A stretch of DNA of 14,878 nt, taken from contig JADLCG010000017.1 in assembly GCA_020847355.1 (NCBI GenBank), forward strand, positions 1 to 14,878, in the 5' to 3' direction. The translations under genes and the position numbers were made by a program. The notes under the pieces are model-generated. The model was not told the origin of the DNA. It saw nothing but the letters and a program-made list of their open reading frames with translations, and searched no databases. The first letter of the stretch is position 1, and every line of letters begins with the position of its first letter. This DNA is from Anaerolineales bacterium (GTDB lineage: Bacteria > Chloroflexota > Anaerolineae > Anaerolineales > Villigracilaceae). Shown one piece after another: positions 7,959 to 14,573 of the stretch.

Positions 7959-8585
7959 ATGTCCAACGTTTACGCATCTAAACATCCATTGGTGGCGCAC
8001 AAACTCTCACGCTTACGCGATAAAGACACGGAGCCGAGGCAATTTCGAGAATTGGTGCGCGAAATCACCTGCTTGCTGGCTTATGAAGCGACAGCCGATC
8101 TACAAATTGCCCCAATTGAAATTGAAACGCCGCTGACCAAAATGACCGCTTATGAAATTAAAGAAAAGATCGGGCTGATTCCCGTATTACGCGCCGGCTT
8201 GGGCATGGTGGAAGGAATTTGGGAGTTAATGCCCAGCGCCGAAGTTTGGCACATTGGGCTGTATCGCGATGAACACACGCTCAAGCCGGTGGAATATTAC
8301 AACAAACTCCCGGTTGATCCGCGCGTTTCCATTTGCTTGATTTTAGATCCCATGCTCGCCACCGGCGGCTCAGCCTCCGCCACGGCGGACGTGCTCAAAC
8401 GCTGGGGCGTGAAAAAGATCAAATACATTGGGTTGATCGCCGCGCCAGAAGGCATCCAAACCATGCAAGCGGCTCATCCTGATATTGATATCTACACCGC
8501 CGCCATTGACGCTCAACTCAACGAACGCGCCTACATCGTACCAGGCTTAGGCGATGCCGGAGACAGACAATTTGGCACAGGGTAA
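7959..8585 (+). CDS. upp: Uracil phosphoribosyltransferase
   Basis: This enzyme converts uracil and PRPP to UMP and pyrophosphate in pyrimidine salvage (cytoplasmic). The 208-residue length equals the usual UPRT length. Seen in order: the N-terminal HPLVAHKLSRLRD, RAGLGMVEG, the PRPP-binding loop LDPMLATGGSA, AAPEGI, and the uracil-binding C-terminal YIVPGLGDAGDRQFGTG. All catalytic landmarks are intact. The start is ATG at 7959, preceded by GGAGGAG. An in-frame TTG at 7947 lies within that ribosome binding site and is rejected. It is transcribed alone, with a promoter at 7927 and an 18-bp hairpin terminator at 8608. No permease or pyr gene is adjacent. Confidence 0.97.
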   Translation: MSNVYASKHPLVAHKLSRLRDKDTEPRQFRELVREITCLLAYEATADLQIAPIEIETPLTKMTAYEIKEKIGLIPVLRAGLGMVEGIWELMPSAEVWHIGLYRDEHTLKPVEYYNKLPVDPRVSICLILDPMLATGGSASATADVLKRWGVKKIKYIGLIAAPEGIQTMQAAHPDIDIYTAAIDAQLNERAYIVPGLGDAGDRQFGTG

Positions 8586-8607
8586 ATTAAACTGAAATTT
8601 TTCGCAC

Positions 8608-8650
8608 ACACAACCCTAACTTTTGCATAGGACAAAAGTTAGGGTTGTGT
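8608..8650 (+). terminator. 18-bp perfect hairpin, terminator of upp
   Basis: The arms 8608-8625 and 8633-8650 are perfectly complementary (18 bp) with a 7-nt loop, followed by TTTTCTTT. The stem base reads ACACAACC, as in the hairpin at 9352. The 3' arm ends in TTGTGT, which could also act as a -35 for the next gene. Confidence 0.88.
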
Positions 8651-8672
8651 TTTTCTTTGCAATTCCTATAAT
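8645..8672 (+). promoter_or_regulatory. Promoter of the SH3b lipoprotein gene, overlapping the upp terminator
   Basis: TTGTGT (8645-8650) and TATAAT (8667-8672) are separated by 16 bp. The -35 lies within the 3' arm of the upp terminator. The -10 is 24 bp ahead of the ATG. Confidence 0.5.
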
Positions 8673-8696
8673 TAGAATTGTAGAGGAGAAGAATTT

Positions 8697-9332
8697 ATGA
8701 ACAAAAATCAACGCTTGGTTATCATCTTAATAATTGCCGTCATTGCGCTTGCCTGCAATATGCCGGGCGGAGCGCCATCTACAACCGCGCCCACAGCAAT
8801 TGAAATTAGCGCTTCATCATCGCCATCCGCATTGTCTGCAGTTACCGAAACTGCCACGCCGCCCGCGCCAGCCACCGCCTGCAACGCAACCCTCACCACC
8901 AACACGGATTCAAACATCCGTAGCGGGCCCGGACAAGCGTATGGCATTATCGGCTTACTAACCCAAGGCTCTACGGCAGTAGTGGACGGCAAAAGCGCCG
9001 ATGGAGGCTGGTGGTACATTCAATTCGCCGCCGGAGCAAACGGTCACGGCTGGATCGCAGGCAGTATCACCACCGCCAATTGCGTCCCAACTACGCTCGC
9101 TATCGTCGCCGCGCCGCCGACCCCTGTCTTACCCACAGCCACGCTAACTTCAATTTCAGTTTCTTCAATTCCAGCTTCTCCAACCAGCACAAATAGCGGC
9201 GGCATCTTCTTCCCGCCAATTATTATCACCTTCCCGCCCGGCATTTTCAACAGTCCCACGCCTACGCCTACGCTCGGGATTATTTTCATTCCAGCTACAA
9301 TCTTCTTCCCGCCAATTTTTATCACCCCATAA
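8697..9332 (+). CDS. SH3b-domain lipoprotein with hydrophobic proline-rich tail
   Basis: This 211-residue protein has a signal peptide with lipobox ALAC and lipidated Cys20, a Ser/Thr/Ala/Pro-rich spacer (21-60), and a bacterial SH3 domain at about 62-129. The domain has the hallmark SNIRSGPGQAYGIIGLL and GGWWYIQF then GHGWIAGS, and is flanked by C62 and C129, which could pair. SH3b domains of this kind usually bind cell-wall or other extracellular material. After a second Thr/Pro linker the protein ends in a strongly hydrophobic tail with two near-identical IFFPPI(I/F)IT blocks and stops directly after. The tail is unusual for a lipoprotein. It could be a second envelope contact. ATG with GAGGAG 8 nt upstream. 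A single-gene unit between two strong hairpins. The function is not recognised beyond the SH3b fold. Confidence 0.85.
   Translation: MNKNQRLVIILIIAVIALACNMPGGAPSTTAPTAIEISASSSPSALSAVTETATPPAPATACNATLTTNTDSNIRSGPGQAYGIIGLLTQGSTAVVDGKSADGGWWYIQFAAGANGHGWIAGSITTANCVPTTLAIVAAPPTPVLPTATLTSISVSSIPASPTSTNSGGIFFPPIIITFPPGIFNSPTPTPTLGIIFIPATIFFPPIFITP
9204..9326 (+). repeat. 27-bp direct repeat in the lipoprotein tail
   Basis: Segments 9204-9230 and 9300-9326 are identical over 27 bases except for one mismatch. They encode IFFPPIIIT and IFFPPIFIT in the same frame. The high DNA-level identity suggests a recent duplication or conversion within the gene rather than protein-level selection alone. Confidence 0.75.
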
Positions 9333-9351
9333 CTAGATTGTTCGGCAGATC

Positions 9352-9390
9352 AAACACAACCTCCAACTGTAACAGTTGGAGGTTGTGTTT
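9352..9390 (+). terminator. Hairpin terminator of the SH3b lipoprotein gene
   Basis: The arms 9352-9367 and 9375-9390 are perfectly complementary (16 bp) around TGTAACA. The stem base AAACACAACC/GGTTGTGTTT parallels the upp terminator. Only TTT follows from the stem itself before ATGC, so the T-tract is short. Confidence 0.75.
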
Positions 9391-9394
9391 ATGC

Positions 9395-9400
9395 TATACT
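9395..9400 (+). promoter_or_regulatory. -10-like box (TATACT) of the secernin-like gene
   Basis: TATACT begins 5 bp after the preceding hairpin and 41 bp ahead of the ATG. Any -35 would fall inside the hairpin, and none matches well. Confidence 0.35.
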
Positions 9401-9441
9401 TCAAGAGCGTCGCCTTCTAGCAAATCGTCAAGAGGAAACTT

Positions 9442-10767
9442 ATGTGCGATACGCTCGTCGCAACTCAATCAGCTACGGCAAACGGGATTAGTCTCTTCGG
9501 GAAAAATTCAGACCGCCCGCCAAACGAAGGTCAAAGCCTGGTTTACTTCCCTGCCCAAAAACATCAACCCAACAGCCCGCTCAAATGCACCTATATCGAA
9601 ATCCCGCAAGTGGAAACGACTCATGCCGTTCTGCTCTCCAAACCATTTTGGATGTGGGGCGCAGAGATGGGCGTCAACGAACACGGCTTAGTGATCGGCA
9701 ACGAAGCGGTCTATTCCAAAATCCCCGCCAACAAAGAGCCGGCATTATTAGGAATGGATTTATTGCGCCTTGCATTGGAGCGCGCTATCACGCCGCGCGA
9801 AGCGGTGCAAATCATTACCGAATTGCTCGAGCAATTTGGTCAGGGCGGCAACTGCTATTCACACGGCGAAACGCTGTATTATCACAATAGTTTTCTAATT
9901 GCCAACGCCAAAGACGCTTGGGCGCTTGAAACTGTGGACAAGCAATGGGTGGCGCGTCAAATCAAAGATATTTACACCGTCTCAAATTGTCTCACCATCG
10001 CCGCGCAATACGATCTCGCCTCCGAAAATCTCGTTGATCTCGCGCTTCAAAAAAAACTTAGCCAATCAAAAACGCAATTTCATTTTTCAAAAGACTATTC
10101 CGATTTTCTCTACACTACTTTTTCGCAAAGCCGCCAGCGCCGCGCAACCACCTTCAATGCGTTAGGCGCGCGCAAAGGCAATCTCGCTATTGAAAATATA
10201 CTAGCGCTTCTCCGCCACCATAATCAAGAAAACTATGATCCGCAAAACAGCCTCACCGAATTCAACGTCTGCTCGCACGCCGGGTTTGGTCCAATTCGCA
10301 TTTCGCAAAGCACGGCTTCGCTGGCGGTTTATTTGGATGAAAACAACCCGTTGATTTTCGCCACGGGGACATCCGCTCCCTGCACCAGCATTTTCAAACC
10401 CTTCTGGCTGGATGCCGCCGCAGACCTTAACCTCGGGCCTGCTCCAACCGCCCAAGCCGATTCTTCCCTTTACTGGACTCACGAGAGACTTCATCGCGCC
10501 ACTTTGCTCAATTATCAAGAACGCCATACAGCCTATCGCGCCGACCGCGATCAACTCGAAAAGAAATTCATCGAAGGCGCATTCAAATTACAAAACGCCA
10601 AAGCCTCGCCGCAAGAGCGGCTTGCTTACTCCAATCAATGCCTCGCCGAAGCCGCCACAGCCGAAGCCGAATGGCTCAAACGTATAGAAAAAATTCCGGC
10701 ACAAGCCAACATCCTTTATGCACGCGCTTGGAAATCGTTGAACAAAAAAGCAAAATTTAACCTTTAG
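9442..10767 (+). CDS. Secernin-like / peptidase C69-type Ntn hydrolase
   Basis: The 441-residue product begins MCDT, so removal of Met exposes Cys2 as the N-terminal nucleophile, as in secernins and C69 dipeptidases of the Ntn-hydrolase superfamily. The family landmarks ATANGISLFGKNSDRPPNEG (about 12-31), FWMWGAEMGVNEHGLVIGNEAV (about 69-91) and the ETVDKQW segment are present and the length is normal for secernins. Members of the superfamily hydrolyse amide bonds. Substrates of bacterial secernins are mostly unknown, so a dipeptidase activity is family inference. No signal peptide is present, so it is probably cytoplasmic. The start is fixed by the need for Cys at position 2 and by AGAGGAAA 6-8 nt upstream. 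Transcribed alone after the hairpin at 9352. The C-terminal 70 residues are charged and helical. Confidence 0.88.
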   Translation: MCDTLVATQSATANGISLFGKNSDRPPNEGQSLVYFPAQKHQPNSPLKCTYIEIPQVETTHAVLLSKPFWMWGAEMGVNEHGLVIGNEAVYSKIPANKEPALLGMDLLRLALERAITPREAVQIITELLEQFGQGGNCYSHGETLYYHNSFLIANAKDAWALETVDKQWVARQIKDIYTVSNCLTIAAQYDLASENLVDLALQKKLSQSKTQFHFSKDYSDFLYTTFSQSRQRRATTFNALGARKGNLAIENILALLRHHNQENYDPQNSLTEFNVCSHAGFGPIRISQSTASLAVYLDENNPLIFATGTSAPCTSIFKPFWLDAAADLNLGPAPTAQADSSLYWTHERLHRATLLNYQERHTAYRADRDQLEKKFIEGAFKLQNAKASPQERLAYSNQCLAEAATAEAEWLKRIEKIPAQANILYARAWKSLNKKAKFNL

Positions 10768-10812
10768 TCGCCCTTATAAAAGGCGGCAACGCAAAACGGG
10801 GATTCAATTTCT

Positions 10813-10870
10813 TCTTAGCCGCAGAGCGCACAAAGAACACGGAGAAACCCTGCTGAAATCTCTCTGTGGC
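10813..10870. repeat. Degenerate CGCAGAG-type palindromic intergenic repeat
   Basis: GCCGCAGAG (10818-10826) can pair with CTCTGTGGC (10862-10870) over 9 bp with one G-T pair. Between them the sequence drifts through AAAGAACACGGAGAAA, which repeats with a period of about seven. It looks like a decayed dispersed repeat in the 232-bp gap between the secernin-like gene and rnk. Nothing else stands out there apart from a short imperfect hairpin at 10769-10785. Confidence 0.5.
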
Positions 10871-10999
10871 GAAAGGCTCTTTAGTTCATCCCTTTTAGAC
10901 ACTTCCACGCAGTTCAACAACTCTCATAATCGGGTAGAATTGGTTCAGTACATTCGTCGCTAAAAGCGATCTGTCATCTCTAGATAAAAGAAGGAAATC

Positions 11000-11416
11000 A
11001 TGGAAAATAAACCTATTTATCTCACTGAGTTCGACCGCGAACGCTTGCAAAAACTCATTGTAGAAGCGCAGTCTACTGATTATCGCAAAAGTGAATATTT
11101 AGAAAAACTTCGCACCGAAATCGCGCGCGCCACAATTGTCTCGTCGCAAGATATCCCCGGCGACGTCATCACCATGAATTCCATTGTGCGCCTCAAAGAT
11201 ACGGACACCAAAGAGGAAGAAACTTACACGCTAGTGTTTCCAGAAGATTCTGATCTTCAACAAGGAAAGTTGTCAATCCTCGCGCCAATTGGAACAGCCA
11301 TGTTGGGCTACAAAGTTGGAGATATTTTCGAATGGAAAGTGCCTGCGGGAGTAAGAAGCCTCCAAATTATTGAAATTATCTATCAGCCCGAATCTTCCGG
11401 AGACTTTGACCGTTAA
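11000..11416 (+). CDS. rnk: Rnk-like regulator (GreA/GreB C-terminal-fold protein)
   Basis: This 138-residue protein matches E. coli Rnk (136 aa) in length and in key segments: IPGDVITMNSIVRLKD, then LSILAPIGTAMLGYKVGD and EWKVPAGVRSLQIIEI, ending YQPESSGDFDR. Rnk is a GreA/GreB paralogue with a short N-terminal coiled coil and an FKBP-like C-terminal domain that binds RNA polymerase. In E. coli it was named as a regulator of nucleoside diphosphate kinase. Residues about 10-45 are helical and correspond to the short coiled coil. ATG is preceded by AGAAGGAAATC, a good ribosome binding site. A CATAAT box at 10925-10930 with TTCCAC 16 bp upstream is a weak candidate promoter. It stands alone, and an attC-like palindrome begins 54 bp after its TAA stop, so whether it belongs to a cassette deserves attention. 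Confidence 0.85.
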   Translation: MENKPIYLTEFDRERLQKLIVEAQSTDYRKSEYLEKLRTEIARATIVSSQDIPGDVITMNSIVRLKDTDTKEEETYTLVFPEDSDLQQGKLSILAPIGTAMLGYKVGDIFEWKVPAGVRSLQIIEIIYQPESSGDFDR

Positions 11417-11470
11417 TGATCGGCAATAGGGTATAAAGAAAATATTCTAAGGGTCTTACAGGCAAAAAAA

Positions 11471-11624
11471 CCGCCTAACACAACATGCTGTGGATTAGCA
11501 GGAGTCGGCGCAATCTACAAGCATCTCGCAGGGCGTGGCTTTGAACTTTTTCACATCTCAGACAGAGGCCACGCCCACTCAAAACCCGCTAACGCCAGCG
11601 CAGGTAACGCCAACCGTTGGGCGG
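11471..11624 (+). repeat. attC-like long imperfect palindrome
   Basis: The outer arms CCGCCTAAC (11471-11479) and GTTGGGCGG (11616-11624) pair over 9 bp with one T-G wobble. They contain GCCTAAC and GTTGGGC, which fit the attC core patterns RYYYAAC and GTTRRRY. Further in, 11484-11502 pairs imperfectly with 11585-11604 (about 14 of 20), leaving unpaired bases on both sides. The centre has a perfect 9-bp stem, GGGCGTGGC (11531-11539) with GCCACGCCC (11568-11576), and a 28-nt loop. Conserved ends, imperfect inner arms with extrahelical bases and a variable terminal structure are the layout of integron attC sites, although 154 nt is at the long end. No integrase is in the window. The alternative is a dispersed palindrome or a structured RNA. 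Confidence 0.5.
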
Positions 11625-11802
11625 CTAAGAGAACATACGCAATGATTTCCCATTCTAAAATAAGGTTGAGAAATTCGCGAAAGAAACTCTTTTATCTCGA
11701 AAAATAGAGTTGGCGATAAAGCTTAACTTACTTTCAAGTAAATTATCTTGCGTCAATTAATTTGCATACTGATTAGGATTTATCTCCCAAAAAGGAAATA
11801 AG
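11625..11802. other. AT-rich non-coding leader of the WD40 gene
   Basis: This rest of the 386-bp gene-free stretch (11417-11802) has no ORF that I can support. It is AT-rich, contains a 6-bp stem (11685-11690 with 11706-11711, 15-nt loop) and ends in AAGGAAATAAG ahead of the WD40 ATG. CATACT at 11765-11770 is the only -10-like box near the gene and has no well-spaced -35. An in-frame TGA at 11770-11772 closes the WD40 frame upstream. Confidence 0.4.
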
Positions 11803-14442
11803 ATGGACAACCCAAACAAGCGGGCAGTGGCGGGATTGATTATGGCATTTATCATATCCCTGAGTTTGATAGGCGCGCTTTATTTTCAATTGCAGGAAAC
11901 TCGCAAACAAGCCAATCAGCAAATTATTGAAATCAGTAAACAGGCAGATAACGCCCGTGCTGGGGAGCTGGCTGGGCAATCCCAATTACTCGACATGGAT
12001 GATGGAACAAAGATGATTCAAAGCGGCTTGCTGGCAGTAGAATCATCCAAGAATGGCGCAAGTTTACAGGCAGATCAAGCCCTGCGCCGCTATCTTGATT
12101 TAGCGGCTTTGCCAATTGCTAAAGTATCCCACAGTGACAATCTATATGCTGTATATGTGGCGTACAGTCCAGACGGGCGGTACGTTGTATCAGGCGGGGG
12201 GAATACAGTGAAAGTATGGGAAGCACAAAGTGGTCGGGTAGTTGCCAGTATGTCGAGTTATTCCGTTAGCTCAGTGGCATTCAGTTCAGATGGCAAATAC
12301 ATAGCGGCAGGCGGATCCGATGGAACTGCGCGAGTGTGGGAAGTGAAAAGCGGACGTGAAGTTATTTCACACCCAACTGATCAATGGGAAGTATCCATGG
12401 CGTTTAGCCCAGACAGCAGATTTATTGCCTTGAGTGGAAAAAACTCCATCCGCGTCTGGAATATCAAAGATAAAAAAGAAGCCTTTCGTATAGAATATGA
12501 GGGTTTTGTCAACTATCTTACATTTAGCCCAGACGGGCGATATATTCTATCCAGTAGTAATGACCAGAGTGTACGAATTTGGGATGCACAAAGCAGACAC
12601 GAGGTCATGAAGTTATCTCATTACGGCAAAATATACAAGGCGGTATTTAACTCAGACGGCAAATATATTGTCGCCGCTAGCGATAGCAATTATGTACGAG
12701 TATGGGACGTGAATAGCGGAAACAAAATTTTTGAGATGTATTACAAAACTGACATACGTGATATTTCCATTAGCCCTAATGGGCAATTTATTGTCTTCGG
12801 GAGCAAAGACGGCACAGCACAAGTATGGAGCATATCGTACAAGACCGAAGTGGCGCGCATGACTCACAATAGCGGAATAAACTCTGTGACATTCAGTCCC
12901 GATGGTAAATATGTAGCCTCTACCAGTTGGGATGGGGCTGCGCGAGTATGGAGCGCAACGACGGGACATGAAGTTACCCGTTTTGCCGACGCCAGCATAT
13001 ATTCAGTTGCTTTTAGCCCAGATGGAAAGTATTTGGCATCAGGAGGGTGTGAAAGTTTGATTTACTACCAAAACGGGCAACCTTTGATATGTCAAGGCGC
13101 TGCAAGAGTATGGGAAATTTCAAATGGGAGTCGGGTCGTTGATATTCCACAACGCAGTTCAAAAAAAGATTATGGTTATACAAATTCAATAATGTACAGC
13201 CCCATAAATAATAATTATGTCTTAACAGGCAATAGCGATGGGACTGCAAGGATTTGGGATATCCAAAGCGGACGTGAAATTACGCACATTTCTCTCGGCG
13301 GTAACGGGAATCCGGCGTATGCTATTTTCAGCCCGAATGGTAAATATATACTGACATACAGCACGTCTGACAAAACAGCACGAGTCTGGGATTCAAAAAG
13401 TGGTCTACAAATTTCATACATGGATCATATTAATTCCGCAACAATGGACTTCAGCCCAGATAGTCAACTTGTGGCTTCTGGTAATGTCGATGGAGCAACA
13501 ATCGTATGGGAAGCCAAAACTGGACGCGAAATAACCCATATAGCTCAAAATAGCGCCATACAAGATATTAATAGTATTAGATCGAATTTTACTTTCAGTC
13601 CAGATGGGAAATATCTTGCATTTGTTGAATCAAGCAGAACACAAATTTTTTCAATAACAGAAGAAACAGTGCGAATATGGGATGTTTTTGGCGGACACGA
13701 AATAACACACATAACTTATCCTTCATGGATAACTGCCATAGCTTTCAGCCCAGACAGTAAACATATTGTGTTGGCAAATACTACGGATCAATTAAAAAAG
13801 AACTTTAACGGAATCGTGAGCATTCGAGAAACCTTAACTGGGAATGAAATTGCCAGTTTTATGCATCCATCTCACATATTTTCTATGATATTCACATCTG
13901 ACGGGAAGTATCTCATAAGTGGGAGCGCTGACCGTCTCGGAACTATAGTGATATGGGACATGCAAGCTGGAAAGGAGTCTACTAGAATTTTGAGTGGCGA
14001 CCCTCTGTACGGATCGAATTCTCTCTCGTTAAGTCCAGATAAGCGTTATCTCCTCGCAGATGGCTTTTCAATCCATATATGGGATCTGCAAAGCGATAGA
14101 CCGCAAGTTGAGCTACGAAACGAGTTGACCGATAACACAACCTTTGTCACACACAGCCGCTACCTGCAAAGCAAAAACGAAATTTCCAAGTTTTCTTTTT
14201 CTAATTCAGGTTCATCACAATTTAGCCCTGATGGTCGTTATATTCTTACAATTGGCTGCGACTTTAATCACTATGGCGTTTGCAATGAACAGCACATCTT
14301 CATTTCGTATTGGCGTATTGAAGATTTAGCGGCAGAGGCTTGCCGTCGTTTGCCACGCAACTTTACGCGGGCGGAATGGGCACAATATTTTCCTAACGAA
14401 GATTATAGAGTAACTTGCTCCAATTTGCCAATTGAACCATAA
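11803..14442 (+). CDS. Membrane-anchored WD40 repeat protein without an N-terminal effector domain
   Basis: This 879-residue protein has one membrane span (about 8-28, after NKR) and a helical segment (about 29-105) with the EL..Q..LL / GLLAVES pattern that links the membrane span to WD40 propellers in STAND- or kinase-type multidomain proteins. About 15 WD40 units follow (about 112-770). Typical units show FSPDGKY, then DGTARVWD, then SGREV. Unit 8 has a cysteine-containing insertion and unit 12 a longer one. The C-terminal tail LAAEACRRLPRNFTRAEWAQYF with YRVTC is the characteristic end of this family, so the 3' end is intact. The count suggests two seven-bladed propellers that bind protein partners. 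No NTPase, protease or kinase domain is present, and an in-frame stop at 11770 rules out a longer start. ATG follows AAGGAAATAAG. Part of the gene is very AT-rich (18 G+C in 13561-13620), which hints at acquisition. Confidence 0.9.
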   Translation: MDNPNKRAVAGLIMAFIISLSLIGALYFQLQETRKQANQQIIEISKQADNARAGELAGQSQLLDMDDGTKMIQSGLLAVESSKNGASLQADQALRRYLDLAALPIAKVSHSDNLYAVYVAYSPDGRYVVSGGGNTVKVWEAQSGRVVASMSSYSVSSVAFSSDGKYIAAGGSDGTARVWEVKSGREVISHPTDQWEVSMAFSPDSRFIALSGKNSIRVWNIKDKKEAFRIEYEGFVNYLTFSPDGRYILSSSNDQSVRIWDAQSRHEVMKLSHYGKIYKAVFNSDGKYIVAASDSNYVRVWDVNSGNKIFEMYYKTDIRDISISPNGQFIVFGSKDGTAQVWSISYKTEVARMTHNSGINSVTFSPDGKYVASTSWDGAARVWSATTGHEVTRFADASIYSVAFSPDGKYLASGGCESLIYYQNGQPLICQGAARVWEISNGSRVVDIPQRSSKKDYGYTNSIMYSPINNNYVLTGNSDGTARIWDIQSGREITHISLGGNGNPAYAIFSPNGKYILTYSTSDKTARVWDSKSGLQISYMDHINSATMDFSPDSQLVASGNVDGATIVWEAKTGREITHIAQNSAIQDINSIRSNFTFSPDGKYLAFVESSRTQIFSITEETVRIWDVFGGHEITHITYPSWITAIAFSPDSKHIVLANTTDQLKKNFNGIVSIRETLTGNEIASFMHPSHIFSMIFTSDGKYLISGSADRLGTIVIWDMQAGKESTRILSGDPLYGSNSLSLSPDKRYLLADGFSIHIWDLQSDRPQVELRNELTDNTTFVTHSRYLQSKNEISKFSFSNSGSSQFSPDGRYILTIGCDFNHYGVCNEQHIFISYWRIEDLAAEACRRLPRNFTRAEWAQYFPNEDYRVTCSNLPIEP

Positions 14443-14444
14443 AC

Positions 14445-14573
14445 ATGGATAAAAACCAATCCATCCAAGGCTTCCTCAGCGACGCCGCCACCCAACAATT
14501 TGAGCATCTCGCCCGCCTGTTTTCGCCGTTCCAGATAGTCCCACCCTATTTCACATCCACCTTTAACAAATAA
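14445..14573 (+). CDS. Possible small ORF or gene-start remnant (42 codons)
   Basis: ATG lies 2 bp after the WD40 stop and opens 42 codons: MDKNQSIQGFLSDAATQQF, then EHLARLFSPF, ending FTSTFNK. Codons up to about 14540 are rich in GCC, CTC and CGC like the host genes rather than the WD40 gene. The last part overlaps the end of the convergent membrane-protein gene and looks non-native. It may be a broken gene start or chance. No family is recognised, and no clear ribosome binding site precedes it other than the coupled position. Confidence 0.25.
   Translation: MDKNQSIQGFLSDAATQQFEHLARLFSPFQIVPPYFTSTFNK

Noticed and set aside
10769..10785. A hairpin after the secernin-like gene as a terminator
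   Set aside because: It has only four GC pairs plus a mismatch and no T-tract. It is too weak to call.
11417..11802. A hidden tRNA or small protein gene in the 386-bp gap
   Set aside because: I found no cloverleaf with T-arm GTTCRA and no ORF with a ribosome binding site. The palindrome is the only strong structure.
11803..14442. The WD40 gene as a frameshifted remnant of a longer STAND protein in this window
   Set aside because: The 386 bp upstream encode no recognisable NTPase or effector piece in any frame, and the gene has its own ribosome binding site.
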